Shown here: positions 44,936-55,700 of the stretch, one piece after another | How the letters are laid out: the number at the start of each line of letters is the position of its first letter | Numbering within the stretch: position 1 is the first letter of the stretch | Assembly: GCA_031546825.1 (NCBI GenBank) | Contig: JAVBJU010000025.1 | Location: 62,001-126,000 of the forward strand | Direction: 5' to 3' | Length of the DNA stretch: 64,000 nucleotides | Origin: Hohaiivirga sp031546825 | GTDB taxonomy: Bacteria > Pseudomonadota > Alphaproteobacteria > Rhizobiales > Beijerinckiaceae | Notes under the pieces: model-generated | What the model saw: only the letters and a program-made list of their open reading frames with translations | Databases searched by the model: none | What the model was told of the DNA's origin: nothing | Position numbers and translations under genes: made by a program

Positions 44936-45103
44936 ACGGCAGATCAGCCTTTTGGCTAGGAAAAAAATTGGCGATGAAACGGGGGTAAAATCGCGAAACA
45001 CGCGTTATCCCATGAGCTTGTGGAACTTGATGCACGGATACACCATGGGTTTGGCTGCAAAGGGCAGTGCCTATTTTTTAAGCTAAAAATATCAATTGCG
45101 GAA

Positions 45104-45126
45104 TTTGCTTAAAATTTAAGCAAATA
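45104..45126. repeat. 23-base palindrome between glnK and accD
   Basis: ATTTGCTTAAA-A-TTTAAGCAAAT is a perfect inverted repeat with 11-base arms and one central base, in an AT-rich patch. It lies 136 bases before accD and 231 bases before glnK. A related TTTTAAGCTAAAA sequence sits about 25 bases away. It looks like an operator for an unknown regulator; the rest of the 388-base gap shows nothing beyond the sigma-54 promoter. Confidence 0.6.
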
Positions 45127-45261
45127 ACTGCGCTGCCACATGCCCGCCATGGAGTGGGGCTAAACGCGATAATTCTATGTGCCTTCAGGGTGGCAGAGCC
45201 CGGCGTTTCTGCTATAACGCCCCCCTCTCCGGCAGGCCGGATGACAAGTGAGTTGAGACAC

Positions 45262-46170
45262 ATGAACTGGATTTCTGAAGTCGTTCGCCCGAAGATCAAG
45301 ACGCTCTTCAAGCGCGAAACGCCCGAAAACCTCTGGATCAAATGCCCCGAGAGCGGGCAGATGGTGTTCCATAAGGATGTTGAAGCCAATCAATGGGTGA
45401 TCCCGGGCTCGGAGCATCACATGCGCGTGCACGCGGTTGCGCGGCTGCAGCATATGTTCGATGGCGAAACCTGGGTTGATGTTGCGCTGCCGGACGTTAT
45501 TGCCGATCCGCTGAAATTCCGCGACGAGAAGAAATATGTCGATCGTCTGAAGGACGCCCGCGCCAAAACTGGCATGCAGGACGCTTTCCGGGTTGGCTAT
45601 GGGCGTGTCGAGAACATGCCGATGGTCATCGCCGTGCAGGACTTTAATTTCATGGGCGGGTCGCTGGGTATGGCGGCGGGCGAATCGTTCGTCAAAGGCG
45701 CAGAAGCGGCCATTGAGAAGAAGGCTCCGTTCATTCTGTTTGCCGCCTCGGGCGGCGCGCGGATGCAGGAGGGGATTCTCTCCCTGATGCAGATGCCGCG
45801 CACCACGGTGGCAGTGCGGATGCTCAACGAGGCGCGTCTGCCCTATATCGTCGTGCTGACCAACCCGACCACCGGTGGCGTCACCGCATCCTACGCGATG
45901 CTGGGCGATGTGCACTTGGCCGAGCCCGGCGCACTCATCTGCTTTGCCGGTCCACGCGTTATTGAGCAGACCATCCGCGAGAAGCTTCCCGAAGGGTTCC
46001 AGCGCGCGGAATATCTGCGTGACCACGGCATGGTTGATGCGGTGGTGCACCGGCATGACTTGAAGCCCACCATTGCCCGCCTGTGCCGCCAGTTCATGCA
46101 TGTGCCGCTGCCGGATGCGCGCAAGGCGGCGATTGAAGAGAAGAAGCAGGCTGCCGAAGCCGTGGCTTGA
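45262..46170 (+). CDS. accD: Acetyl-CoA carboxylase carboxyltransferase beta subunit
   Basis: Beta subunit of the carboxyltransferase that makes malonyl-CoA for fatty acid synthesis. The protein is 302 residues from the ATG at 45262; the frame runs back to 45154 without support. The crotonase-like core shows FNFMGGSLGMAAGESFVKG and FILFAASGGARMQEG. The N-terminal zinc ribbon has lost its cysteines: only Cys28 remains, and positions 31, 47 and 50 are Ser, Ile and Ser (KCPESGQ, VIPGSEHH). I recall the same loss in other rhizobial AccD proteins. A terminator directly follows, then folC. Confidence 0.95.
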   Translation: MNWISEVVRPKIKTLFKRETPENLWIKCPESGQMVFHKDVEANQWVIPGSEHHMRVHAVARLQHMFDGETWVDVALPDVIADPLKFRDEKKYVDRLKDARAKTGMQDAFRVGYGRVENMPMVIAVQDFNFMGGSLGMAAGESFVKGAEAAIEKKAPFILFAASGGARMQEGILSLMQMPRTTVAVRMLNEARLPYIVVLTNPTTGGVTASYAMLGDVHLAEPGALICFAGPRVIEQTIREKLPEGFQRAEYLRDHGMVDAVVHRHDLKPTIARLCRQFMHVPLPDARKAAIEEKKQAAEAVA

Positions 46171-46173
46171 TGA

Positions 46174-46211
46174 GAGCAGCGCGGTCATAAGGCCGCGCGC
46201 TCCAGTTTTTT
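46174..46211 (+). terminator. Terminator of accD
   Basis: GAGC-A-GCGCGG pairs with CCGCGC-GCTC (46174-46184 and 46193-46202, one bulged A) and is followed by CAG and six T residues. Confidence 0.8.
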
Positions 46212-46279
46212 ATACCGTAACGCTTTGCGTTTAACCGGCTATCCCTCTCGAACGCGCGTTACCCAAACGAGTTTCATCC

Positions 46280-47605
46280 ATGGAATCCTCGGACGCCGTC
46301 ATTGCGCGGTTTCTTGCGCTTCATCCCAAGGCGGTTGATCTGTCACTCGGGCGGATTGAGCGGCTGCTGGCTGCGCTCGATTATCCGCAACGACGGCTGC
46401 CGCCGGTGATCCATGTGGCCGGGACCAATGGCAAGGGCTCAACCATTGCCACCATGCGCGCCATCCTCGAGGCGGCGGGCTTATCGGTTCATGTCTATAC
46501 CTCGCCCCATCTCGTGCGTTTTCATGAGCGTATCCGCCTTGGTGCGCTCACTGGCGGGCGGTTTGTCGAAGAAGGGCGTTTGCTGGAAGCGTTGCGCCGC
46601 TGCGAAGCGGTGAATGGCGGAGAACAGATCACCGTTTTCGAAATCACCACGGCGGTCGCCCTGCTGTTGTTCGCCGAACAGCCTGCGGATGTGCTGTTGC
46701 TCGAAGTGGGTCTGGGGGGGCGCTATGACGCCACCAATATGATAGATGACCCGATTGCCGCAGTGGTGACGCCAATCGGTTTTGACCATGCGGAATTTCT
46801 CGGCACCGACATTGTCGGCATAGCCCGCGAAAAGGCCGGTATTTTCAAGAAGGACTGCCCGGCGATCATCGCGCCGCAATTCCACACGGAGGCAGAGGCC
46901 GAACTGATCCGTGTCGCGGAAGAGGTCGGGGCTTTTCCGATTATCATCGGGCGGCAGGATTTTTCGGTGCATGAAGAGCGGGGTCGTCTGGTTTATCAGG
47001 ACGAGCACGGGCTGCTTGACCTGCCTTTGCCGCGCCTTTCCGGGCGGCATCAATTCATCAACGCGGGCACTGCCATCGCAGCTTTGCGCGCTACGCGTTT
47101 TGGCACTTTCGAGCATGGCGCGTTTGAGAAGGGCCTTGAAGCAGCCCAATGGCCGGGGCGCTTGCAGCGCTTGAGGGAAGGTAATCTGTTGCCTCACCTT
47201 CCGCAGGGCTCGGAGCTGTGGCTTGACGGCGGCCACAACATTGATGGCGGTCGTGTGCTGTCAGAGGCGATGGCTGATATTGAGGAGCGCAATCCTGCCC
47301 CGTTGGTGCTGGTGTGCGCGATGCTGGGCACCAAGGATTCCGAAGGGTTTCTGAAGCAGTTCATCGGCCTCTCTCGTGATCTTGTCGCGGTGCCGATGCA
47401 CAACCAGATGGCGGCCCGTTCGGCAGACGAAATCAAAGCCATTGCCACGCAACTGGGCTTCTCCGCCTGGAGCGCGCCGAGCATCGAGGCAGCACTCACT
47501 TCGCTCAACAACTACACCTGGGAAAAGCCGCCGCGCGTGCTGATTTGCGGCTCGCTGTATCTTGCGGGGGAAGTGCTGGCAGCAAACGGAACGCCGCCGG
47601 TTTGA
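46280..47605 (+). CDS. folC: Bifunctional folylpolyglutamate/dihydrofolate synthase
   Basis: Adds glutamate to dihydropteroate and to folates. The 441-residue Mur-ligase-like protein has the P-loop HVAGTNGKGST near residue 46, the conserved SPHLVRFHERIRLG, the GLGGRYDATNM block and the C-terminal substrate domain (LWLDGGHNIDGG near 314). It follows accD by 109 bases on the same strand, the usual alphaproteobacterial neighbour, but an intervening terminator suggests separate transcription in part. Confidence 0.95.
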   Translation: MESSDAVIARFLALHPKAVDLSLGRIERLLAALDYPQRRLPPVIHVAGTNGKGSTIATMRAILEAAGLSVHVYTSPHLVRFHERIRLGALTGGRFVEEGRLLEALRRCEAVNGGEQITVFEITTAVALLLFAEQPADVLLLEVGLGGRYDATNMIDDPIAAVVTPIGFDHAEFLGTDIVGIAREKAGIFKKDCPAIIAPQFHTEAEAELIRVAEEVGAFPIIIGRQDFSVHEERGRLVYQDEHGLLDLPLPRLSGRHQFINAGTAIAALRATRFGTFEHGAFEKGLEAAQWPGRLQRLREGNLLPHLPQGSELWLDGGHNIDGGRVLSEAMADIEERNPAPLVLVCAMLGTKDSEGFLKQFIGLSRDLVAVPMHNQMAARSADEIKAIATQLGFSAWSAPSIEAALTSLNNYTWEKPPRVLICGSLYLAGEVLAANGTPPV

Positions 47606-47636
47606 TTTTTTAAACTTGATGATCTGCTCAGAAACG

Positions 47637-47674
47637 AAAGAGCGGCGGAGTGCTGAAAGCATCCGCCGCTCTTT
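47637..47674. terminator. Bidirectional terminator between folC and the peptide transporter
   Basis: Perfect 13-base stem AAAGAGCGGCGGA (47637-47649) with TCCGCCGCTCTTT (47662-47674) and a 12-base loop. The A/T-rich ends provide short T runs on both strands between convergent genes. Confidence 0.88.
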
Positions 47675-47725
47675 TCATTTCGGAGGGAGGCGGTGCGAGC
47701 CAAAGGATGCTCGCGCCGCGAAAGC

Positions 47726-49288
47726 TCAGCGTGCCGGTGCGGCGTCTGTCTCGCCAGCCATTCGCTTGATGGCGGGAAGCAGCAGAAGCAGGATCAGAGC
47801 GAGGCAGAGCAGCCCGGCTGCAATGCCGCCATACAGCTTGAACAGCGTTGTGCTGTCCGGAGCGTAAAAGCCAGCAAAGTAACCCGACAGTTTGAAGCCG
47901 AAGGAGCTGCCGAAGAACCAAAGGCCCATCATCAGGCCCACCAGCTTGGCCGGAGCCAGTTTGGTAATGGCGCTCAGACCCACCGGGCTCATGCACAATT
48001 CCGCCAGAACCTCGATCAGGAACAGCAGAAGCACCCAGAACATGTTGATCTTGGCATCCGGCGACACATAGCAGACCACCGAAAACACCAGGTAACCACC
48101 GCCGATGATGACAAGCGAGAGAACGAACTTGGCAAGATTTGACGGCTGGCGATTGCCAAGACGCAACCACATCCCGGCGAAGATCGGGGCGAAGACGATG
48201 ACGTAAAAAGCCGTCATCGACTGGAACCACGCTGTGGGCATTTCCCAGCCGAATATCGTGCGATCGACCTGGTTCTTGATCAGCAGATTGAGGCTCGAGC
48301 CCTTCTGTTCATAAGCCGACCAGAAGGCGATGGTGACGATGAAGAACACGGCGATAACAGCCATGCGGCGCCATTCTTGCGTTGTGAGCTTCTCCTGGCG
48401 GCCGATGGCAATAACCATGACCAGACCGTCAAAAGCCAGCAGGAACGGCAACACATTCTGCCAATCGCTTCCGGCCCACGCCACACCTGCTGCGGTGAGC
48501 ACTGCCAATGCGGCGTAGATCATGTAGTTGAAGTTCTTGCGCGCCCGATCTTCCTGAGTCAGCTCGACCTTTGCAGGCGGGATGAAGTTGCCGACGTCCC
48601 GCAGGCGGTTCCGTTGCGTCCAGAAAATCAGGAGGCCGCACAGCATGCCGAGCCCTGCAACACCGAAAGCGATGTGCCAGCTCATATTCGGATTGATGCC
48701 GATGGATGCAAGAAAGTCCTTGGACATCTGCTTTTCAGCGATGAAGCCGACGATCAGCGGCGAAATGACGTAGCCGATATTGATACCCATATAGAACAAG
48801 GAGAAACCGCTATCGCGCCGTGTGTCATCGGTGGTGTAAAGCCCGCCAACCATGGTGCTGACATTGGGTTTGAGCATACCAGTGCCAATGGCAGCCAGCA
48901 CCAGCCCGATATAGAATGTGGTTGAGGAATCCAGAACCATGGTGAAATGCCCGATGGCAATGATCAGGCCACCAAAAAGAACGGCGTTCTTTGCCCCCAT
49001 GAAACGGTCGGCGATAATGCCGCCGGGCAGGCACAGCAGAAAGGCCGCCATGGTGTAGGTGCCATAGATGGCCGTGGCGGACTTGGTATCGAGACCCATG
49101 CCGCCGCTGGCGATGGGCATCACCAGGAAGAGCACCATCATTGCCTTCAAACCGGCAAAGCTGAAACGCTCCCACATTTCTGTGAAAAACAAGGTGCTCA
49201 AACCGCGCGGATGTCCCCCCCAGCCGCTTCGATCTGTCATTTCCGCGACGGCCTCAGCGGGGCCGGTGGTGATTTTTTGTGAACTCAC
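47726..49288 (-). CDS. Proton-dependent peptide transporter (POT/PTR family)
   Basis: A 520-residue inner-membrane symporter of di- and tripeptides. The proton-coupling ExxER motif appears as FFTEMWERFSFAG near residue 35, and the PTR signature includes FYMGINIGYVISPLIVGF. About 12-14 hydrophobic segments are visible, ending in LLCLALILLLLLPAIKRMAG. Translation starts at a GTG (49288) with a strong AAGGAG site. It is convergent with folC and divergent from addB. Confidence 0.92.
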   Translation of the reverse strand: MSSQKITTGPAEAVAEMTDRSGWGGHPRGLSTLFFTEMWERFSFAGLKAMMVLFLVMPIASGGMGLDTKSATAIYGTYTMAAFLLCLPGGIIADRFMGAKNAVLFGGLIIAIGHFTMVLDSSTTFYIGLVLAAIGTGMLKPNVSTMVGGLYTTDDTRRDSGFSLFYMGINIGYVISPLIVGFIAEKQMSKDFLASIGINPNMSWHIAFGVAGLGMLCGLLIFWTQRNRLRDVGNFIPPAKVELTQEDRARKNFNYMIYAALAVLTAAGVAWAGSDWQNVLPFLLAFDGLVMVIAIGRQEKLTTQEWRRMAVIAVFFIVTIAFWSAYEQKGSSLNLLIKNQVDRTIFGWEMPTAWFQSMTAFYVIVFAPIFAGMWLRLGNRQPSNLAKFVLSLVIIGGGYLVFSVVCYVSPDAKINMFWVLLLFLIEVLAELCMSPVGLSAITKLAPAKLVGLMMGLWFFGSSFGFKLSGYFAGFYAPDSTTLFKLYGGIAAGLLCLALILLLLLPAIKRMAGETDAAPAR

Positions 49289-49594
49289 GGTGATATCTCC
49301 TTAAAAATCAGGATATCTTTTCGAAATGATCGTCTTTTTATGAGTTTGTGGCTCGACATCAAAGACGGGCCGCTATTGTAGACGTTTCCTTTAAAACTCT
49401 AATCCTCTTCATGGAAGGACAGAATTCTAAATAAGACAGATTTGTGCGCGCTTTAGGCTGAATCATGCTGTGTATTGTGGAGCTGTGACGCTTGGTCTCA
49501 TCCTTCTCGCTGGCATGCTTGCAAGTCTTGGGAAGCTCGCCTATCGATTGAAGGGTAAAACCGGTATTTCGTCACGACAGGAAACCAGAACCCA
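49289..49594. other. Divergent intergenic region before addB
   Basis: A 306-base gap with promoters for the peptide transporter and addBA. A short plus-strand frame from a GTG at 49485 to the TGA at 49596-49598 would encode 37 residues with one hydrophobic helix (TLGLILLAGMLASLGKLAYR) and overlaps the addB start. Its ribosome site is badly spaced, so I do not call it as a gene. Confidence 0.35.
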
Positions 49595-52500
49595 GTGACC
49601 GCCTCCTCTGCGCATGTCTTCTCCATTCCCGCCGGTGTCGATTTTCTGCCGGCGTTGGCGGATTCGTTGTGCGGTGGCGTGCTGATCCCCGGCTTTCCCG
49701 CGCGCCCCGAGGATCTTGGCGCGGCGGTTATCTACCTGCCGACGCGGCGTGCGGCGCGGGCGCTTTCCATGTTGTTGGCGGAGCGGATGCAGGGCAAGGC
49801 CGTGCTGCTGCCGCGCATCGTGCCGCTTGGTGAAGTTGATCCACTTGGGCTTGATCTCCTCGGCGACGATGGGTTTGAAGACAAGGCAACGGGGCTTCTG
49901 CCGCCGGTGCGCCCGGTGGAGCGGCGGCTGATTTTCGCGCAACTGGTGCAGAAATGGTCGCAACTCATCAACCGCGACCACCTCGACAAATTCAATGATG
50001 GCATCCCGTTCCTCGTGCCATCCTCGCCAGCCGATGCGATTGCGCTCGCGGGCGATCTGGAAGCACTGATGGACCATTTCACGGTGGAGGATGCGCCGTG
50101 GTCGGAAATGGCGGCGTCTGTTGAAGCCGATTATTCGCGCTATTTCGGGCTGACGCTCGATTTCGTCCGCATTGCCACCGAAAGCTGGCCGCAAATTCTT
50201 GCCGAGCGCGGGCAGAGCGATCCGACGCAGCGCCACAAGGCGCTGGTCGAAGCTGAAACCGAGCGCTTGCTGCGTGTTCGCCCGGAAACGCCGATGATCG
50301 TTGCGGGGTCCACCGGTTCCATACCGGCCACCGCGCGCCTGATCGCTGCGATTGCCGGATTGCCCAACGGGGCGGTGGTGCTGCCTGGTCTTGATACCCG
50401 TCTGGATGCGGCAAGCTGGACCATGATTGGCTCGGCGGGGGATGACACAACCGACGCTGTGCATGGCCACCCGCAAACGGCGTTGCATCGCCTGCTGACG
50501 CGCTTCTTCCGGCTGGACCGCTCGGAGGTGAAGGAAATTGGCGCTGTGTCTGCCATGACGCAGGTGCGCAATCATTTTCTCAGCGAAGCCTTGCGTCCCG
50601 CCGAGTCCACCGATCTGTGGGCGGCCATGCCGCGGGAGACGCGCCTTGATCTTGCCGCGCGGGGCCTTGAGGGCATCACGTTGATTGAAGCGGCAGACGA
50701 GCGTGAAGAAGCGCTCGCCTGTGCCGTGGCCTTGCGTGAGACGCTGGAACGCCCGGGCGCAACGGCTGCGCTTGTTACTCCGGACAGAGGGCTCGCGCGC
50801 CGCATCGCCGCCGAGTTGCGCCGCTGGAATATCGTGGTGGAAGATTCCGCCGGAACCGCGCTTGGTCAGGCGCTGGCCGGACGGCTTGCCCGGCTTGCGG
50901 CGGATGTGGCGGTCTCCGCATTTGAGCCCATGGCGCTGCTGGCACTGCTGGCGCACCCCTTGGTGACATTTGGGCGAGACCGCAATGCCATTGAAGCCGC
51001 CGCAGCAGTGCTTGAAATCGGGGTTCTGCGCGGGCCTGCTCCCGCCGAAGGCATCGCGGGGTTGCGGATGGCATTTGAGGGCAACCGCCATGCCGACGAG
51101 TATCACGCCCCGGCACCGCGCAAGCGGTTGACCGAAGATGATTGGGACTTGGCGAGCCAGTTGCTCACAGACCTCGAAACCGCCTTTGCCGGGTTCTCTG
51201 AAGAGGCGTTTGGCGAGACAACTGATCTTGCCGCTTTTGCCGCCGCGCATCGCCGCACGGTGGATTGTCTATGCCCCGGTGAGCAGGTGGCTGATGGTTC
51301 GCAGGGCGAGCTGGATGCGCTGTTTGATGAACTGGAAACGGTGAGGCTGGGCAGCGGCATTGCTGGCAGTTTCACTGATTATTCGCCATTTTTCGATGCG
51401 CTCGCCGATGGTCGTTCGGTGGCGCCACAGGGGCATCTCAGCCATCGCCGCCTAAAAATTCTTGGTTTGCTGGAAGCGCGCCTGCTGTCGGCGGATCGTA
51501 TTGTGCTGGGCGGGCTCGATGAAGGGGTGTGGCCACCGAGCGTGCGCACTGACGCTTTCCTCAACCGGCCCATGCGCGCCAAACTTGGCCTTGCCCCGCC
51601 GGAGCGGCGCATCGGCCAGACCGCCCATGACTTTGCCCAATTGATTGCCGGCGGTGATGTGATTATCAGCCGCGCCGCCAAGCGCGATGATGCACCAACG
51701 GTACCCTCGCGTTTTCTGCAACGCATGAAGGCATTTGGCGGTGAGGACGCATGGCGGGTGGTCACCGCGCGGGGCGATGGTTATCGCAAGTTGGCCGCGC
51801 TGGTTGAAAAGCATGAGCCGATTGCTCCGCTGCGCCGCCCTGAGCCAAAGCCCGACCCATCTTATTTCCCGCGCAGTCTCAGCGTGACCGAGATCGAGAC
51901 GCTGGTGCGTGACCCGTATTCAATCTATGCGCGACATGTGCTGAAACTCGACGCGCTGGATGCGCTGGCGCAAGCCCCTGGCGCGGCGGATCGCGGCAGC
52001 ATCATTCACGCGCTGTTTGCCGACTTCGCCATCGATTTTTCCGCTGCTATTCCGGATAATGGGTTCGATATTCTGATCGAACGCGGGCGCGAGGCCTTTC
52101 GTGAAACCCGCGAAAACTTTCCGCCGGTTTATGCCGAATGGTGGCCGCGGTTTGAGCGGCTGGCGCGGGAATTCGTCATATGGGAGCGGGCACGGCGCGC
52201 GACCGTGCTGCGCATTGCGGTCGAGATTTCCGGCAAAATGCCGATCAAGCTTGAGGACGACAGCTTTTTCCAGTTGCGCGGCCGTGCTGACCGCATAGAA
52301 ACCCACCGCGATGGCCGTGTGGTTATTGTTGATTTCAAGACGGGCAGCCCGCCGGGTCTGAAGGAAATCTATGCCGGTTTCGCGCCGCAGATGACGCTCG
52401 AAGCTGCCATGGTGATGGCCGGTGCTTTTGCCGATGTGCCGCCGCCCCATGACACACCCGACCTGATTTACATCCATGCCAGCGGCGGCAATCCGGCACT

Positions 52501-52732
52501 CACCGAACGGCGGGTTGAACCCGCGCGTGGCGAAACGCGGCCCGTCGCCGAAATCGTCGAAAAGCACCGCGATGCCCTCACACAAAAGCTCAACGCCTTT
52601 ATCAGTGGGCGCATCGGCTATAAGGCGCGGCCCTTCCCGAAATATGCGCGGCGCTATTCAGATTACGACCATCTCGCCCGTGTGAAGGAATGGTCGCTCA
52701 CCAGCGGTGAAGATGGGGGAGAGGCAGAATGA
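49595..52732 (+). CDS. addB: Double-strand break repair protein AddB
   Basis: Subunit of the AddAB helicase-nuclease that processes DNA double-strand breaks for RecA. The 1045-residue protein is of the usual alphaproteobacterial length. It has a degenerate UvrD-like N-terminal region (YLPTRRAARALSMLLAER) and a RecB-family nuclease domain with VVIVDFKTGSPPG near residue 910. The start is a GTG at 49595. I do not see the four-cysteine iron-sulfur cluster known from Bacillus AddB. Its stop overlaps the addA ATG (ATGA). A 569-codon open frame on the opposite strand here is a GC-rich shadow. Confidence 0.94.
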   Translation: MTASSAHVFSIPAGVDFLPALADSLCGGVLIPGFPARPEDLGAAVIYLPTRRAARALSMLLAERMQGKAVLLPRIVPLGEVDPLGLDLLGDDGFEDKATGLLPPVRPVERRLIFAQLVQKWSQLINRDHLDKFNDGIPFLVPSSPADAIALAGDLEALMDHFTVEDAPWSEMAASVEADYSRYFGLTLDFVRIATESWPQILAERGQSDPTQRHKALVEAETERLLRVRPETPMIVAGSTGSIPATARLIAAIAGLPNGAVVLPGLDTRLDAASWTMIGSAGDDTTDAVHGHPQTALHRLLTRFFRLDRSEVKEIGAVSAMTQVRNHFLSEALRPAESTDLWAAMPRETRLDLAARGLEGITLIEAADEREEALACAVALRETLERPGATAALVTPDRGLARRIAAELRRWNIVVEDSAGTALGQALAGRLARLAADVAVSAFEPMALLALLAHPLVTFGRDRNAIEAAAAVLEIGVLRGPAPAEGIAGLRMAFEGNRHADEYHAPAPRKRLTEDDWDLASQLLTDLETAFAGFSEEAFGETTDLAAFAAAHRRTVDCLCPGEQVADGSQGELDALFDELETVRLGSGIAGSFTDYSPFFDALADGRSVAPQGHLSHRRLKILGLLEARLLSADRIVLGGLDEGVWPPSVRTDAFLNRPMRAKLGLAPPERRIGQTAHDFAQLIAGGDVIISRAAKRDDAPTVPSRFLQRMKAFGGEDAWRVVTARGDGYRKLAALVEKHEPIAPLRRPEPKPDPSYFPRSLSVTEIETLVRDPYSIYARHVLKLDALDALAQAPGAADRGSIIHALFADFAIDFSAAIPDNGFDILIERGREAFRETRENFPPVYAEWWPRFERLAREFVIWERARRATVLRIAVEISGKMPIKLEDDSFFQLRGRADRIETHRDGRVVIVDFKTGSPPGLKEIYAGFAPQMTLEAAMVMAGAFADVPPPHDTPDLIYIHASGGNPALTERRVEPARGETRPVAEIVEKHRDALTQKLNAFISGRIGYKARPFPKYARRYSDYDHLARVKEWSLTSGEDGGEAE

Positions 52733-55700
52733 GTGGTTTGACCATTCCGCTGAAGACCATTGAGGCCCAGCAGAAGGCCGCGAACCCGCGCGCCTCGGCT
52801 TGGGTGTCGGCCAATGCCGGTGCTGGCAAAACCAAGGTGCTAACCGACCGGGTGCTGCGCTTGCTGCTCGCCGGTTCGCTGCCGGGGCGCATTCTCTGCC
52901 TGACCTTCACCAAGGCAGCGGCGGCCAATATGTCTATCCGGGTGTTTGAGCGCCTGGGTCGCTGGGTGACGCTCACCGATGAAGAGCTTGAACAGGAATT
53001 GCAGAAGCTGCAAGGCCGCGCCCCTTCGCGTGAGGATATGCGCATTGCTCGCCGCCTGTTTGCTCGGGCCATTGAGACGCCGGGCGGGCTGAAGATTGAA
53101 ACCCTCCACGCCTTTTGCGAACGCCTGCTGCACCTCGTGCCGTTCGAGGCCAATGTGCCCGCGCGCTTCTCGGTGCTCGATGAAAATCTCGCCAATGAGA
53201 TGATTGATCGCACCATTGATGAGACCTTGAGCGCGATACTGGCCGGGCAGATGCCGGAGCTTGAAACAGCATGGCACATCGTCAGCGCACAAACCGGCGG
53301 CGATATGCTGAGGGCGTTGATAGGCTCCGCTTTGCGCGAGCGCGAACTGGCCTCCCCGGCGGGGCTAAAGGCTCGGCTTGTGCTGCTGGCGCAAGCCTTG
53401 CGAGTTGACCCGCAGGCCTGTCCCGATGACTTGCGTGCGACCATTCTTGCTGGTGGGCTGGAGCCTGACCATCTTGCTCAAATGGCGGAGGTGCTCGGCA
53501 GAAGCGATAAGGCGACCGATCAAAGCCGCTCCGCCGATATCCGTGCGGTTCTTGTTGCGTCAGATGAAGAGCGGTTTGAGCGCTACAGCACCATCTTCTT
53601 CACGGCTACGGGAAACCCGCGCAGCGACCGCGCCTTTGTTACCAAAGGCATCCCGGATGATATCCGCCAGACGTTATTCGATGAACGCGACCGGCTGGCC
53701 GAAGCCAAGGACGGATTGCTGGCGGCGGAGGCTTACCAACGCACGGCGGCGCTCTATCGCCTGGCCAGCGCAATCAAGCAGCGCATCGAGATGGAAAAGG
53801 CTGAAAAGGGTCAGCTTGATTTCGATGATCTGGTCCACAAAACCCTCGACGTTCTGAGCCGTGATGCGGCGGCGTGGGTGCTTTATAAACTCGACCGTGG
53901 TGTCGATCACGTGCTGGTCGATGAGGCGCAGGATACCAACCCCGATCAATGGGAAATCCTGCGGGCGATCACCGCCGAATTTGCCTCGGGCCTTGGCATC
54001 GAGCGTAACAGCACCCGCACGGTCTTTGCGGTGGGTGATCCCAAACAGTCGATTTATGGGTTCCAGGGGGCCGCGCCGGAACAGTTCGAACTGAGCCGAA
54101 AGGCCTGGGAAAAGAACAGCCGCGATGTGAGCCTTCCTTTTGAGAATGTCTCGCTGACGCTCTCGTTCCGCTCGGTTCCGGCGGTGCTCTCCGCGGTCGA
54201 CGCCACATTCGCACCGGAAGAAAACAACAGTGGCTTGTCGTTTGGCGAAACGGGTAAGGCGCGCCAAACAATCCATGAAAGCGCTCGGCTATCCATGCCG
54301 GGCACGGTGGAATTATGGCCGGTGGAGCGCCCCGAGCCAGAGCCGGAGCCCGATGCTTGGGGTGTTCCGCTCGACGTGCCGGAAGCCTTCGCCCCGCCGG
54401 TCAAAGTGGCCCGCCGCATCGCCCGCACCGTGGCGCGCTGGATCAGCAGCGGTGATGACAATGGGCGCGCATGGCGGGCCGGCGACATTCTGGTGCTGGT
54501 GCGCAAACGGGGTGCGGCGTTTGAAGCGGTCATTCGCGCCCTCAAGGAAAGTAATGTGCCGGTTGCCGGACAGGACCGCATTGAGATCGGCGCGCATATT
54601 GCCGTACTCGACCTCATCGCCGCCGGGCGTGCCGCGCTGCTGCCGCAAGATGATCTGACGCTCGCCACAGTGCTGAAATCGCCGCTGGTCGGGCTCAGCG
54701 AGGATGATCTGTTCACACTGGCTGCCGACCGCATCGAAGGCGAGCCGCTGGTCGTGGCGATTGAGCGCCACGCGGCGGCGGGTCACGGGATCGCGGCGAC
54801 GGTTCGTGCCACGCTCGCTGAATGGCGTGCGCTGGCCCGCGACCTCGGCCCGTTTGGCTTCTACGCCACGCTGCTTGGCCCGTTACAGGGGCGGGCGCGG
54901 CTGGTGGCGCGGCTTGGGTCGGAAGCGGGCGATGCCATCGACGCTTTTCTGACGTTCGCCCGCAACGCCGAAATGATGGAGGCGCTGCCGCTTCTCAGCT
55001 TCCTGGTGCGGTTCGAACGCGCTTCCTATTCGGTCAAACGCGATTTCGAGGCGGCACGTGATGAAGTGCGTGTCATGACCGTGCACGGTGCAAAAGGGCT
55101 GGAAGCCCCGGTCACCATTGTCATTGACGGCTGCGACGTGCATGGCCGCGACCCGGCATTGGTGCCGGTGGCCAGCAAGGGGCAGACCATTCCGGTGTGG
55201 ACCACCAAGACGGCGGATTGCTCGATCACCGGCGCGGCGCGGGCGGATTTGCGCGCCAAGGCGATTGAGGAGCATCATCGGTTGCTCTATGTCGCCATGA
55301 CCCGCGCCGGAGACCGGCTGCTGATTGCGCCGTTCATGAATTCAGCCAATGGTGAGGTGCCGCCCGAAGCCTGGAACGCAATGGTGCGGCGCGGGCTGGA
55401 AGGCAAACCTGACGATTCTCGCCTGAGCAACCGCAAGGAAGAATTTGGCGATGTGCTGATGTGGCGCGAAGGGGATGCGGGCAAGGCTCCATCTGTGCCC
55501 GAGGCGCGTGCCACAACCGCTCCCGAAAGCGCCCATGACTGGCTCAAACGGGATGTTGTGTCCGAGCCCGAACCGCTGCCGCCACTGCGCCCCTCGACGG
55601 CGCTCAGCGCGGCGCAGCAACCTGTCCGTGACCGTGTGCGAACCCGCCCCGGCTCGGCCAAAGCGCGGTTGCGCGGCACGCTCGCGCATGCCCTGATTGA

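Noticed and set aside
49541..51250. 569-codon open frame on the minus strand
   Set aside because: It lies fully antisense to addB, is rich in Arg/Gln/His/Gly as expected from GC-rich shadow frames, and has no ribosome site or recognisable domain.
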